Shown here one piece after another: positions 1 through 11,100 of a DNA stretch of 64,000 nt. Made by a program: the position numbers and the translations under genes. This DNA is from Morella rubra. Lineage: Eukaryota > Streptophyta > Magnoliopsida > Fagales > Myricaceae. Where the stretch lies: NCBI GenBank assembly GCA_003952965.2, contig CM025849.1:25131121-25195120 (forward strand), in the 5' to 3' direction. Position 1 is the stretch's first letter; each line of letters opens with the position of its first letter. Below the pieces are notes generated by a model. That model was not told where the DNA came from and searched no databases. It saw only the letters and a program-made list of their open reading frames with translations.

Positions 1-480
1 ACAAGGCTGCCCCCCCCCTTTTCCCTTCTCTTTCACGTGAATCTCCATTCTTCCACCTCTCTTTTTCTTTTTTTTTTTTTTTTTTTGCTACCATGTAAAT
101 TCCCAAATCATGCCATCCCATTTTAAACCCTAAGTCTCCACAATTTCAGGGTTAAAGCCCTAATTAAATTCTTCCAATTATTAATTCTTCCAAATATTGT
201 AACTTAGGAACATATTCCATGAATTAAAATAATTAGCCTAAAATAATTGGCCTTAAAATAATTAGCCTAATTAATCTCAATTACTCAAACTTTAACATTG
301 CAAATAATATAACATTTAAATCCTAGCTTAAAACTCCTAAAAATGCTAGAGGAAAATTCTACCTAGACATACATTAGATTAATCTCCCCATACATGCCTC
401 TCTCAAAAATTAGAGTAATAATAATAATTTGAGCAATACAATTTAAGGAGTCATAATTCTTTAAAATAAAAGAAATAATA
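1..480. other. Left-edge stretch with no recognised gene
   Basis: I see no coding region here. The DNA is AT-rich with a run of C near position 10 and a long T run near 66-86. The homology shared between the two desaturase pseudogenes stops at about 485, inside what would be the second intron of copy A, so the stretch is either diverged intron or replaced sequence. Exon 3 of copy A is not present in it. Confidence 0.6.
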
Positions 481-602
481 AGGTTGGGGTCTCACACCAC
501 AAACACAGAAACATAAAGTTTTGGAGTGGTGTTCCATATGGTGCCAGAAAGCGACGAATAAAATTGAAGTAAATATTGTAAAAGGTTTGCGGTTTATCTT
601 AC

Positions 603-1163
603 CATTCCGTATCGAATCAGATAGTGTGTTGTCTTCTCTATCTGTTTCATGTCCACCCATCCTGAAAGGTAGAGGTACCTGTTGAGAAGATCGTCGTGCC
701 TGTTTTCTTCTGCACTCCATTCCTTTGCCCATATTGACCAAGGCGTGTCATCGACTCCCGTTTGGTCGCAAAATATTTCCAGACCATTAATACGAGCTTG
801 GTAAGTTGGAAGAGCTTCTTCAGTGATCATACCGCCCACTAAGACAATGAAGTAATCATCCAGTACTTCCTTTGATCTCTCCCTTAGTTCCTTAACTTGC
901 TCAAGAAATCCATCAGAGGTAGGATTCGGCATAAATTCTTGTGGTTGTCAAGATTTCTCAACCGGTTTCAAGTAAGTTATGATGTTATTTTGAGCCTAGT
1001 CTTCCATGGATTTGAATATTTCGACCTTTTCTGGTGGCATGGTACTGGCAGCCATTTCCATGGAGAACTTGAGAGATCTCATGACGCTCGATTTTCATGG
1101 ACGAGAAGACGAAGGCAGCTTCGAAGGTTGAGAAGTGAAAAGATTCACAAGTTGGAGGGCCAT
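603..1163 (-). pseudogene. Stearoyl-ACP desaturase pseudogene, copy A (exons 1-2 only)
   Basis: On the minus strand the sequence from ATG at 1163 reads as the N-terminal half of a plastid stearoyl-[acyl-carrier-protein] 9-desaturase, the soluble diiron enzyme that puts the first double bond into stearoyl-ACP. Seen: a Ser-rich leader starting MALQLVNLFTSQP, the block EKVEIFKSMED, then [23 protein letters not shown], and the first iron-ligand motif as EENRHD (family: EENRHG). The exon ends at GGAATG just before a GTAAG donor (602-601), the same site as copy B. It is broken: an Arg codon of the leader is TGA, the Trp of EDW is TAG, and a Trp before QPQ is TGA. Exon 3 with the second iron motif is absent from the window. 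It lies head to head with copy B. Family assignment is firm; loss of function is inferred from the stops and missing exon. Confidence 0.9.
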
Positions 1164-1225
1164 TGTCCTTTGTCTCTCTCAACTTTCTCTTGTGAGTTGT
1201 ACACTGAAGAGAGGATGAAAATGAC

Positions 1226-1233
1226 TATTTATA
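1226..1233 (-). promoter_or_regulatory. TATA box of SAD copy A
   Basis: TATAAATA on the minus strand about 63 bp upstream of the copy A ATG. The same octamer sits at the matching place in copy B, so the core promoter was duplicated together with the gene. Confidence 0.6.
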
Positions 1234-1479
1234 ACAAAATCATTCCCCCTTACCAACCCCAAAAGATTGATGATTGAAGGCACATGAATAATTAAATAAT
1301 GCCATCGTACTATACCATGCACATCACATTCCTCCTACAAAATATTTATACATTATATTCAATTTTTTTTTAATTCCAACGTGCACACAAAACCTTGAAT
1401 CACATGATCTTTTTTCTTTTCTTTTTTTTCTTTTTAAGTAGCTTCTTCATTTTTATCTTTTTTTTTTTAAAAAAAAAGG

Positions 1480-2816
1480 AGATAAATGTATATACTTTTC
1501 ACCCACAATTGTAGGAGGTTCATTCTTTTGTAAATTAAGTTAAATCGTACACTCAAATCAAGAGTTCAAGAATAAAAAGATAATATTTTTTTAGTAACCA
1601 TTTTGATCAACCTGAACCTGCCCAAATTTTTCTTTCACCATATAGCACTTTGTACAGCCAGCTAGCTAATATCTTCGCCAAGGATTGCATGCTAATTTTC
1701 CTCTTCATAAATTAAACAAAAATCGTAGTTATTTTCTCGCGGCATTAATTTATTCTTTGGATAATCTATGCATGACATCCTCGGTTTGGATGCTCTAGCT
1801 TGTGCTGGTGTCCTAAGCAGGGTCCTTAATTTGACTACTTTAGTTCATAGTGATGTCTTATAATTAGTTTGCAATATGAAATTTGGTTCGCATAAATATA
1901 TATATGTGTGTGCGTGTGGCCCATGCACGCTCTTACTTATTATTTTTCCGCAGCAAATTAATTACGTTTATAGTGGTGTCGTATATTTAACGTGGTACCT
2001 TGTGATCCCCGTATGTCGGACATACATATAGGAAGCCATTAACTGAAATTTATAATTATTGTGCGATATAGAATTTGGCCCATATATATATGACTATTCC
2101 ACACGCTTAATTATTATTTTTCCGCAGCAATCATGCGTGCTAGCCACTTTTTTCTTTTTAATATTTCTTTTAATTTGTTAAATATGTAGTCTGAGAATGA
2201 GAGGACGCAAGATCGGGAAAATAGCGAAAAAGAAAAGGAAAAAAATATTCAGGACGAATCATAAGAGGGTTCAATCGGGAACCTCGATCCCTTCTAATAT
2301 TCAGAGAAAAAGATACAAGTTTTACAGGTAAAAAAATTAGAAAAATAGACAAAATTTTATTGAATGTTTTTATCGGGTTAATTAAGACCTAACTGGCTCC
2401 AAAACAATCTTTACTAAAGCCGAATTCCCTCCGAATTGAATACTTGTTAATTCGCTATCACAAAAAGTACTACTGCACTAATATAATATATATATATTTA
2501 TATCAATCATCATTTATCTTACCTCGTATCATAGGACGTATATATAAAATTCCCTCCGGATTGAATACTTATTTAATTTGCTATCACAAAGAGTACTACT
2601 ACACTCAAAAATACTTATAATATATATATATCAATCATCATTTATCTTACCCCGTATCATAGGAAGTATATATATATTTATTTATTTATTTCCCTCCAGA
2701 TTGAATACTTATTTAATTTGCTTATCACAGAGTACTACTGCACTAAAAAATACGTATAATATATATATCAATCATCATTTATCTTACCCCATATCATATG
2801 AAGTAGATATATATAT
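1480..2816 (-). repeat. Upstream repeat block L1 (attached to SAD copy A)
   Basis: Promoter-distal sequence of copy A. It is present three times in the window: here, at 4187-5450 in the same orientation, and at about 6270-7640 inverted. Shared landmarks are the ACTTTGTACAGCCAGCTAGC segment (about 1649-1668), the TTCCGCAGCAA segments and the TAGTCTGAGAATGAGAGGA segment near 2190. No coding region is apparent. The block is the most diverged of the three and ends in a tandem repeat interrupted by a solo LTR. Confidence 0.8.
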
Positions 2817-4180
2817 TGAAAGTCTAAGAGCAACCCAAGAGGGGGGGTGAATTGGGTTTAAAAAAAGTTAAAACTTTTACAAGAAGATTTAATAATCAAA
2901 ACAATAAGGCAAAAATCAACAATAAGAAAAGATCAACAAAGATGTAGGGTTTAGAGAGATGACACCGTATTTTAGGTGGTTCGGCCAATACTTGCCTACG
3001 TCCACCCCCAAGGCTATTGACTTCCTTGGGCTTCCTCCACTATTTATCAAATAGCAAGCACACCTTAGCTTCCGGGGTGCTAAAGAACCTTTACAATGCG
3101 TTTTTAGAGCTCACGCTTTAACTCTTCTTCATAGATCCTTAAACCAAAGGATTTTTTCTACTCACTCGAGTAGGACCCAGTGTTTACCAACACTCACGAG
3201 GTTTAAAAATGAATGGGTACAACGAGAAAGTCACGGAATAGCTCTTAAAGCCGAGTATTCAAGTATGAAGGACAAGGAAGAGCAAGACAAAAAGCACAAA
3301 AGAAAGCTAAAGTATTTTAGAGAACAAGCAGGCTTTCTTGGTGGGTACTAGCTTCTCTCTTCTTCAAGGCTCTTTCTCTCTCTCAAAATATTAGGTGAAT
3401 AAGTAATTGCAAGTCGACGTTCGTTCGAGATATATAGTCTTCTTCTTTGAATCTTGTATTTAAGGCGATTTGACTTTCAACGGTCATTGTGGTAGGTGAG
3501 AATGGCCGTTGGAAAGGTGCCAGTGATTTAAGGAGCCAATTTTGAGCGATCTGACATTTTTCGGAAAATCTTCAACCAAGTGGCATGTGCTGACACATGA
3601 ATGGTATGTGTTGGCACATCAAAATTTGAAAAAAAGAGAGCGCTCGGGAGTCAGTGCAATGTGTCGGCACTGTGTCTTCTATGTGTCGACACTTTGTCTC
3701 GGAGTGCAAGTCGTAAACAATGTGTCGGCACCATGTCTTCTATGTGTCGACACCAAAGAGTGCTGGAGAGAGTTTTTGCAATTTTCAATCTTCCAAATTG
3801 TTCCAACACATATTTAAATACCTACAAAGAAGAATTTAATTGTATTAACTTGTGTAGTGATATTTCAAAACAACTTATACACACAAGGAGAGAGAAAACT
3901 TCAATCTCTTGAATTATAACTTTGGAAGTAGTGGATTGACTAAAATAAAATCTAAAGTCTTCAATCCTGAGAAACTTTTGTTATCATCAAAATAAAATAT
4001 AGTTTGTTTTACAAAAACAAAACAACCTTGGGCTAACATATATATATATATATATATATATATAAATTCCTCCAAATTGAATACTTATTTAATTTGCTAT
4101 CACAGAGCGTACTGCACTAAAAAATACGTATATATATCAATCATCATTTATCTTAGCCCGTATCATAGGGAATATTATAT
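2420..4180. repeat. ~130-bp tandem repeat, four units, split by a solo LTR
   Basis: Units begin near 2420, 2548, 2688 and 4066. Each contains a CCTCC..ATTGAATACTT segment, a GTACTACTGCACT-like segment, an AT-rich run, then ATCAATCATCATTTATCTTA and CGTATCATAGG. Block L2 (about 5130-5260) and the inverted arm (about 6470-6590) hold one unit each, so amplification happened in block L1 only. The solo LTR at 2817-4038 sits between the third and fourth units. Confidence 0.8.
2817..4038 (+). mobile_element. Solo LTR (fossil), family 1, copy 1
   Basis: A 1,222-bp LTR-like unit beginning TGAAAGTC and ending GGCTAACA, flanked by TATAT on both sides (2812-2816 and 4039-4043), a 5-bp target duplication as expected for LTR elements, though in AT-repeat DNA. 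Its start (CAACCCAAGAGGGGGGGTGA) and end match the unit at 38,368-39,585 in opposite orientation. Both contain several GTGTCGACAC-type palindromes. No internal coding region is present, so it is a solo LTR left by recombination. The superfamily cannot be told from the LTR alone. Confidence 0.75.
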
Positions 4181-4186
4181 ATATAT

Positions 4187-5450
4187 AAGATAAATATATA
4201 TACTTTTCACCCATAATTGTAGGAGTTTCATTCTTTTGTAAATTAAGTTAAATCGTACACTAAATCATGAGTTCAAGAATAAAAAGATAATATTTTTTTA
4301 GTAACCATTTTGATCAACCTGAACCAGCCCAAATTTTTCTTTCACCATAAAGAACTTTGTACAGCCAGCTAGCTATATAATATCTTCGCCAAGGATTGCA
4401 TGCTAATTTTCCTCTTCATAAATTACACACAAAAATCGCAATTATTTTCTCGCGCTGGCATTTATTCTTTGGATAATCTATGACATGATCGGTTTGGGTG
4501 CTCTAGTTTGTACTGGTGTTCTAAGCAGTGTCCTTGGTTCAAAGTGGTCTCTTATAAGGTGGTGTCCCTGTTTCTCGGAGGTACATACGAAGCCATTAAC
4601 TGAAGTTTATAATTAATTTGCACTATAGTGATCATATATATATATATGACTAGCTCACGCTCTTAATTATTATTTTTTTCGCAAAAATTAATTACGTTTA
4701 TAGTAGTGGTGTCGTATCATTAAGGTGGTGCAAGTTTACAATTTATTTTGCAATATAGAATTTGGAGCATATATATGACTAGCCCACGGCCGTCTTAGTT
4801 ATTAATTTTCCGCAGCAATCAATAACGTGATAGCACTTTTTGTTTTTTGTTTTTTTTTAATATTTCTTTTAATTTGTTAAATATTTTAGTCTGAGAATGA
4901 GAGGATGGGAAATCGGGAAAATAGTGAAAAAGAAAAGAAAATAATTTTCAGGGACCAATGATCAAAAGAGGGCTCGATGGGGGATCTTGATCCGGCCCGT
5001 TGAATATTTGGAGAAAAAGATACAAGTTTTTCTGGTCGAAAAATTATAAAAATAGACAAAATTTTATTGACTTATTTTATCGGGTTAATTAAGGTCTAAC
5101 CGACCCCAAAACAATCCTTACTAAAGCCGAATTCCCTCCGGATTGAATACTTATTTAATTTGCTATATCACAAAGAGTACTACTGCACTAAAAAATACGT
5201 ATATATATCAAGCATCATTTAACCTGATATATCAATCTTACCCCGTATAATAGGACATATTATATATATATATATATATATAGGATAATATATTCTCCTC
5301 ATGTATTATCTATATTGTTCTTCCCACACTGCATCTATATGTTTTGGATGTAAATTATGTACTAGACCGGGCGTGGTTTCATCAACTAGCTACTAAATAT
5401 TAATGGTTGTTTAAATCTCTGGACGGCCATTTGGCAATGCTATTTAGATA
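4187..5450 (-). repeat. Upstream repeat block L2 (orphan SAD promoter copy)
   Basis: Second copy of the SAD upstream sequence, in the same orientation as L1 but not attached to a gene. It matches the inverted arm at about 6265-7640 better than L1 does: both have the CGGCCGT near the TTAATTATTAA segment, the long ATATATAT run and the extra segment at about 5290-5450 (inverse 6455-6270). This suggests L2 and the inverted arm separated most recently. Confidence 0.75.
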
Positions 5451-5454
5451 ACAT

Positions 5455-6265
5455 TTGCTCCTTAATTATAATAGACCCTTCCCAATTTATTACTGTATAC
5501 GTACGACGTATACTATTATTCCTAAGCAATCAACTTCTCCCATAAGACGTCGCATAGAACCTAGCTAGAAAGTGTTATTTAGGTCATTGATACTTGATAC
5601 TTAATTACAATAGACCCTTCTCATGCGTATTTTTCAGTAAGCATAATTGCTTCCATCAAAATAGAGAGGCACAGATAATGACTGACTGTGATACATCTGG
5701 ACGTAGGGTCAAGGAACGAGATCGGACTGTTATACCAATTGAAAAATCCTATTTATACTCTATTAACACTTAGATGGGGTGAATAGGTGTTTTCCCTCAA
5801 TTTAAAAATCAATAACAATTTTAGAACAAGTCCTAAAATTGTTGAGTCTAAATCTAAATAATCAATCAACAAAATAAGCAGCGGAATAATAAAACAAATA
5901 TCAATCACACAAGAGATAAGGATTTTGTTAACGAAGTAGAAAACATTTGAACTTTCCTTTTAAATGAAAAACCACTCCGGATTAGCAGCCACCATAAATT
6001 CACTAAGAAGTAAAACCTTACAACTATGATTCAGACATAGGCAATCTCCGGTTGCTTGACTCTGACTACCTCGATGTAATAATCTAAGTAATCTAACTTG
6101 GACCCGCTTCCTGCGGTTGACCCTTAATCCTCTAAGGTTCTTCTTATGAACTCTTCAAGAACGTTCTTGTTTTTCAATACCAAGAACTCCGGCAGCCGAA
6201 CTCCTTTAGCACTTTGAAGACTTCACACAGGAATGTTGGTTTCAATGGTGATTGAATCTACATAA
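5455..6265. mobile_element. Centre of the inverted repeat; LTR-like fragment (fossil)
   Basis: The unpaired centre between the two arms. From about 5735 it contains TTAGATGGGGTGAATAGGTG and then AGCAGCGGAATAA, phrases typical of Ty1-copia LTR ends in plants. The start and end and target duplication are not clear, so it is listed as a probable LTR fragment. No coding region is seen. Confidence 0.4.
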
Positions 6266-6269
6266 CTAG

Positions 6270-7880
6270 AGAAAATGTTATCTAAATAACATAGCCAAAT
6301 GTTCTAGAGAATTAAACAGACATTAATATTTGGTAGCTAGTTGATGAAACAACCCCCGGTCTAGTGCTTAATTTACATCCAAAACATATATATGCGGTGT
6401 GGGAAGAATAATATAGATAATATATGAGGAGAATATATTATCATATATATATATATATATATAGAATATCGCCAATGATACGGGGTAAGATAAATAATGA
6501 TTGATATATATATATATACGTATTTTTTAGTGCACTAGTACTCTCTGTGACAGCAAATTAAATAAGTATTCAATTCGGAGGGAATTCGGGTTTAGTAAGG
6601 ATTGTTTTGGGTTCGGTTAGACCTTAATTAACCCAATAAAATAAGTCAATAAAATTGTCTATTTTTCTAATTTTTCGACTAGAAAAACTTGTATCTTTTT
6701 TCTCTGAATATTCAAAGGGATCAAGGTCCCCCATCAAACCCTCTTTTGATTATTGGTACCTGAAAATTATTTTCTTTTCTTTTTCACTATTTTCCCGATT
6801 TTCCCATCCTCTCATTCTCAGACTAAAATATTTAACAAATTAAAAGAAATATATAAAATATAAAAAAAACAGAAAAAGTGGCTATCACGTTATTAATTGA
6901 TTGCTGCGGAAAATTAATAACTAAGACGGCCGTGGGCTAGTCATATATATGCTCCAAATTCTATATTGCAAAATAAATTGTAAAATTCAGTTAAATATGG
7001 CTTCCTATGTATCTCCGACATACGGGGGACATGCACCACCTTAATTATACGACACCACTAGTATATGAACGTAATTAATTTCTTCGGAAACATTATAATT
7101 AAGAGCGTGGGCTAGTCATATATATATATACATATATATGCTCCAAATTCTATATTGCAAATTAATTATAAATTTCAGTTAATGGCTTCCTATGTACCTC
7201 CGAGATACAGGGACACCATCTTATAAGGCACCACTACGAACTAAAGTAGTCAAATTCATTAAGGACACTGCTTATGACACCAGTACAAACTAGAGCACCC
7301 AAACCGATCATGTCATAGATTATCCAAAGAATAAATGCCAGCGCGAGAAAATAACTACGATTTTTGTGTGTAATTTATGAAGAGGAAAATTAGCATGCAA
7401 TCCTTGGCGAAGATATTAGCTAGCTGGCTGTACAAAGTGCTATATGGTGAAAGAAAAATTTGGGCAGGTTCAGGTTGATCAAAATCGTTACTAAAAAAAT
7501 ATTATCTCTTTATTCGTGAACTCATGATTTAGTGTACTATTTAACTTCATTAACAAAAGAATGAACCTCTTACAATTATGGGTGAAAAGTATATATATTT
7601 ATCTCATTTTAAAAAGAAGATAAAAAATAAGAAGCTACTTAAAAATGAAAGAGAGAGACATCGAGGAAAAAAAAATAAAACAAAGAGAAAAAGAACAAGA
7701 AAAATTGAATATAATGTATAAATATTATATTGGAGGAATGTGATGTGGTATAGTAAGATGACATTATTTAGTTATTCATGTGCCTCCAATCATCAATCTT
7801 TTGGGGTTGGGAGGAGGGGGGAATGATTTTGTTATAAATAGTCATTCCCATCCTCTTTTCCTTGTACAACTCACAAGATA
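6270..7880 (+). repeat. Inverted arm: upstream region of SAD copy B
   Basis: Reverse complement of block L2 and of block L1, leading into the copy B promoter. Landmarks are the TTGGCGAAGATATTAGCTAG segment near 7404 and the AAATTTGGGCAGGTTCAGGT segment near 7456. It is largely noncoding and AT-rich. Confidence 0.8.
7833..7840 (+). promoter_or_regulatory. TATA box of SAD copy B
   Basis: TATAAATA, 63 bp upstream of the ATG at 7903, matching the copy A box in position and sequence. Confidence 0.65.
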
Positions 7881-8169
7881 AAGTTGAGAGAGACGAAAGA
7901 CAATGGCCCTCCAACTTGTGAATCTTTTCACTTCTCAACCTACGAAGCTGCCTTCGTCTTCTCTTCCACGAAAATCCAGCGTCATGAGATCTCCCAAGTT
8001 CTCCATGGCAATGGCTGCCAGGACCATGCCATCAGAAAAGGTCGAAATATTCAAATCTATGCAATGGCGGAACCAGGAATACAATTGAAGGGGGTCGAAC
8101 TTTAAAGAAAAATGACAAAAAAAAAATTCACTACGTAATGCAAAAAAATATCTTAGAGTTAAAATATAA

Positions 8170-10563
8170 AAAATTAAGTACTAAAAATATTAAAATACAT
8201 GTACCGTACTATTTGCTGATACTGAGAGGTGGCAATTGGATCCTACGGGACTGCATATTCTGAAAATGTTGTAAAATAGCTTCGTTCTCAATAGTTTCAA
8301 AAATTTCTTTCGATGTATACCACCAAACTATCATTCATCCATTCATCTCTCATCTTATTACGCAAGTCAGTTTTGATTAACTTCATCGCAGAGAAAACTC
8401 TTCAACGGTTGCAGTCGCAACTGGTAAGACCAATGCCAACTCAATAAGCCGATAAACCAATGGATATAGAGTATGCTTTCTTGTCTCAACCATCTTCACA
8501 GCAAGACCTCCAATATCTTGAAGCTCAGAAAAAGCATCATGACTTCTCATATCATAAATGTAGTTTCGAAGTTGATCTCTAAGTATAAATGATCAATTAC
8601 TGAGAAATCTTCTGGATAAAGCTCAGCAAGACGAAGTAACTTCGCATGATCAAACGCTGAGAATGATTTTTTGGATCAAGACATGCTATGCAAAGAAGTA
8701 ACTCCGTACTTTGCTTCTGTGAAACGATTATCCATCTCCTGAGCGATCAAATCAATAACTTGGCAAAACACTTCCACACGAAAACGATGAAATAAGTAAT
8801 TTTTTGCCCTCCACGCCGACGACCACGAGTTGTATAATGTCTTCCATATTGGGCACACTAATAGAATGATTCACACAAAAAGTTTGACTTCTTCCAAAAA
8901 TTCATCCCATTCCTATCTCTCAAATCTTGCAACCGACCTTCACAATTCCAACCAAATTCATAGCATTAACAATGTCTTGATCTTTTCGCTGTAAGGCTTG
9001 TGACAATTCATTTGTAATTCCATTATATTTCTCAACAAATGCAAAGTGAATACAAAGTCAAAAGCTTTGAATCTTATCCATCAAACTCATAGCCGTGGAT
9101 CTTTGTTCTATGAAGTACCATCATCTTTTATGTTTTCAAGCACTTCCAACACTGATGACCACATAGTGAAGAGACGATTATTGTAATGTGGTATGAACCC
9201 CAACGAGTATCACCTGGTCGTGCAAGACTGTTTCTTGATTTTTGCCCCTTCCACTAGAAATCTCTCCCTTGTCCAACCGCTCCACTATCTTCTCATGTTG
9301 ACTTTGCCAAAGAGAATCTTTCCTTTTACATGAAGCTCCAACCATATTCACAATCGTCAAGTGTAAGAAAAAAATCACCAACTTTGAGTTATTCTTTGTA
9401 GTAGCCACATAACCAATTGAAGTTGGTGAGCAAAACAATGAATATAAGTAGCAGAAGGATTGTCCCTCAAAATGAGAGACTTCAACCCATTGAACTCGCC
9501 CCGCATGTTTGATGCCCCATCATACCCTTGACCTCTCAACTTGGATATTGATAACCCATGTCTTGCAAACAATTTGTCTATAGCATTTTTCAAATTTTGA
9601 GAGCAAGTATCGGTAACATGTTCCACACCAATAAACCTTTCTATCACCTATCCACGTTTGTTCACATATCTCAAAACCACGGCCATTTGCTCCTTCACTG
9701 AATTATCTCGAGACTATCAACCATAAGAGAATAAAATCCCCAATTCTTTAATGATGGCAAGTGTGGTCTGAGCTGCACAAGCACTCGCCATTTCCTTCTG
9801 ATTTTGGAGAAGTCATTTGGTTGTTTCCAGGAGCATTATGTTAAGTGTCTTAGAACCTTTTTCTTCACAAGCACCATTCAAAAGCTCAAGAAAATTGTCC
9901 TTCCTTATTGAACTCTCAGACTCATCATGACCACGAAAAGCTAATCCTTGCCCAAAAGATAACGAATGCAATCTAAAATCACTGTTAAACGAATGCGATA
10001 AGCTTTCTCTTGATCAGACCCATGTGAGGATAACACGTGCAACACACTTTGTCGCTGATTTTGAATGCTTCACATTTTCTTCTAGCTTCATTGTGAGCAC
10101 TATTACAGTCACCAACATGTTCACCAAAAACTTCCACTGCCTTTTTCCAATTGCTAAATCCCATAGATGTAAACACATCTCCCCCAGATTTCCCTCCTCT
10201 AGTTGCCTAAATAGATAACACCACAAGCAATACACCTCGTCCTTTGATACACTATATTCCAACACAATTATTTTTAAACCATAACTCCCTAAAACCCCTC
10301 ATTTTTCCGTATTGCTTCTTGGGAAAATCATGGCCAAATGGTTGAAAAGGACCTTTGATCAAATACTCCCTACGAACTTGATCTCTAATCCCAACATCAT
10401 ATTCTTCAATAGGTTTACGTAACCCTGGGTCAGCAACAATATCATCCTCACTAAATTCAATACGAGGTCTTTTTGAACTAGGATTCGTTTCAGAATTAGT
10501 AGCCACGTTAGGAGTACTAGACGACCCTATGCTGGCTGGCTTCTTTATCAAAAACTTATCCAT
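8170..10563 (-). pseudogene. hAT-1 transposase (TTF zinc finger / DUF4371 / hAT C-terminal), broken
   Basis: From ATG at 10,563 the minus strand reads MDKFLIKKPASIGSSS, then PSSKRPRIEF, DPGLRKPIEEYD, QVRREYLIKGPFQP, a TTF-type zinc-finger region with CLWCYLF, SNWKKAVEVFGEHVG, then in other frames the DUF4371-type core with LFARHGLSISKLRGQGYDGA, MRGEFNGLKSLI and CFAHQLQLV. It ends near 8170 with the C-terminal dimerisation part. This layout is known from zinc-finger MYM-type protein 1-like transposases of the hAT superfamily. Several frame changes and stops break it; catalytic activity is not expected. It closely matches the hAT-2 protein, but lacks that copy's 81-bp intron. Confidence 0.85.
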
Positions 10564-10788
10564 TATCTAAATAAAACAAAAAAAAATAAAAATTCATCAA
10601 TCTAATTTCATAACCTAATCACAGTTTCACAAACCTAATCAAATTATAAAATAATCAAATTCAAATCAAATTCATTATCAAATTCATAATAATTCATCAA
10701 ATTAAATTAAATTCATAATTCAATAAAAATAATAAATTCACAAATTAATCATAATATAAAATAATCAACTAATCAAATTCTAATCAAA

Positions 10789-11100
10789 AATTCATAATCT
10801 CTTTAATAGAAAAATAATTAAATTCACAATAATCTAATCAAATAAATAATCTGTTTAATATAAACATAATCAAATTCAAATATTCATTATCAAATTCATA
10901 ATCCAATTGACAAATTACTAATTAAAATCATAATCTCTTTAATAGAAAAATAATCAAATTCACCATAACCTAATCAAATGCATAATCTGTTTAATATAAA
11001 CATAATCAAATTCACAAATTCATAATTAAATTCACATGTTACTAATCAAATTCATAATCTCTTTACTAAAAAAATTATCAAATTCACAATAACCTAACTA
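10789..11100 (-). repeat. AT-rich tandem repeat in the hAT-1 leader
   Basis: A unit of about 120-125 bp with the phrases TTCATAATCTCTTTA and AATCTGTTTAATATAAACAT repeats between about 10,789 and 11,100, just upstream of the transposase start (minus strand). The flanking part 11,160-11,420 is a GA-rich (CT on the transcribed strand) tract, probably the transcript leader. hAT-2 carries a different tandem repeat in the same place. Confidence 0.7.

Noticed and set aside
897-1277. Plus-strand open frame of 126 codons
   Set aside because: Antisense of the desaturase pseudogene copy A; no family resemblance on this strand.
2817-4038. MITE or Helitron instead of a solo LTR
   Set aside because: Ends are not inverted repeats, the duplication is 5 bp, and a second copy shows TG..CA ends with GTTCC flanks, which fits LTRs.
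7884-8105. Open frame MRETKDNGPPTCE... over SAD copy B exon 1
   Set aside because: Another frame of the desaturase exon; the true start is the ATG at 7903.
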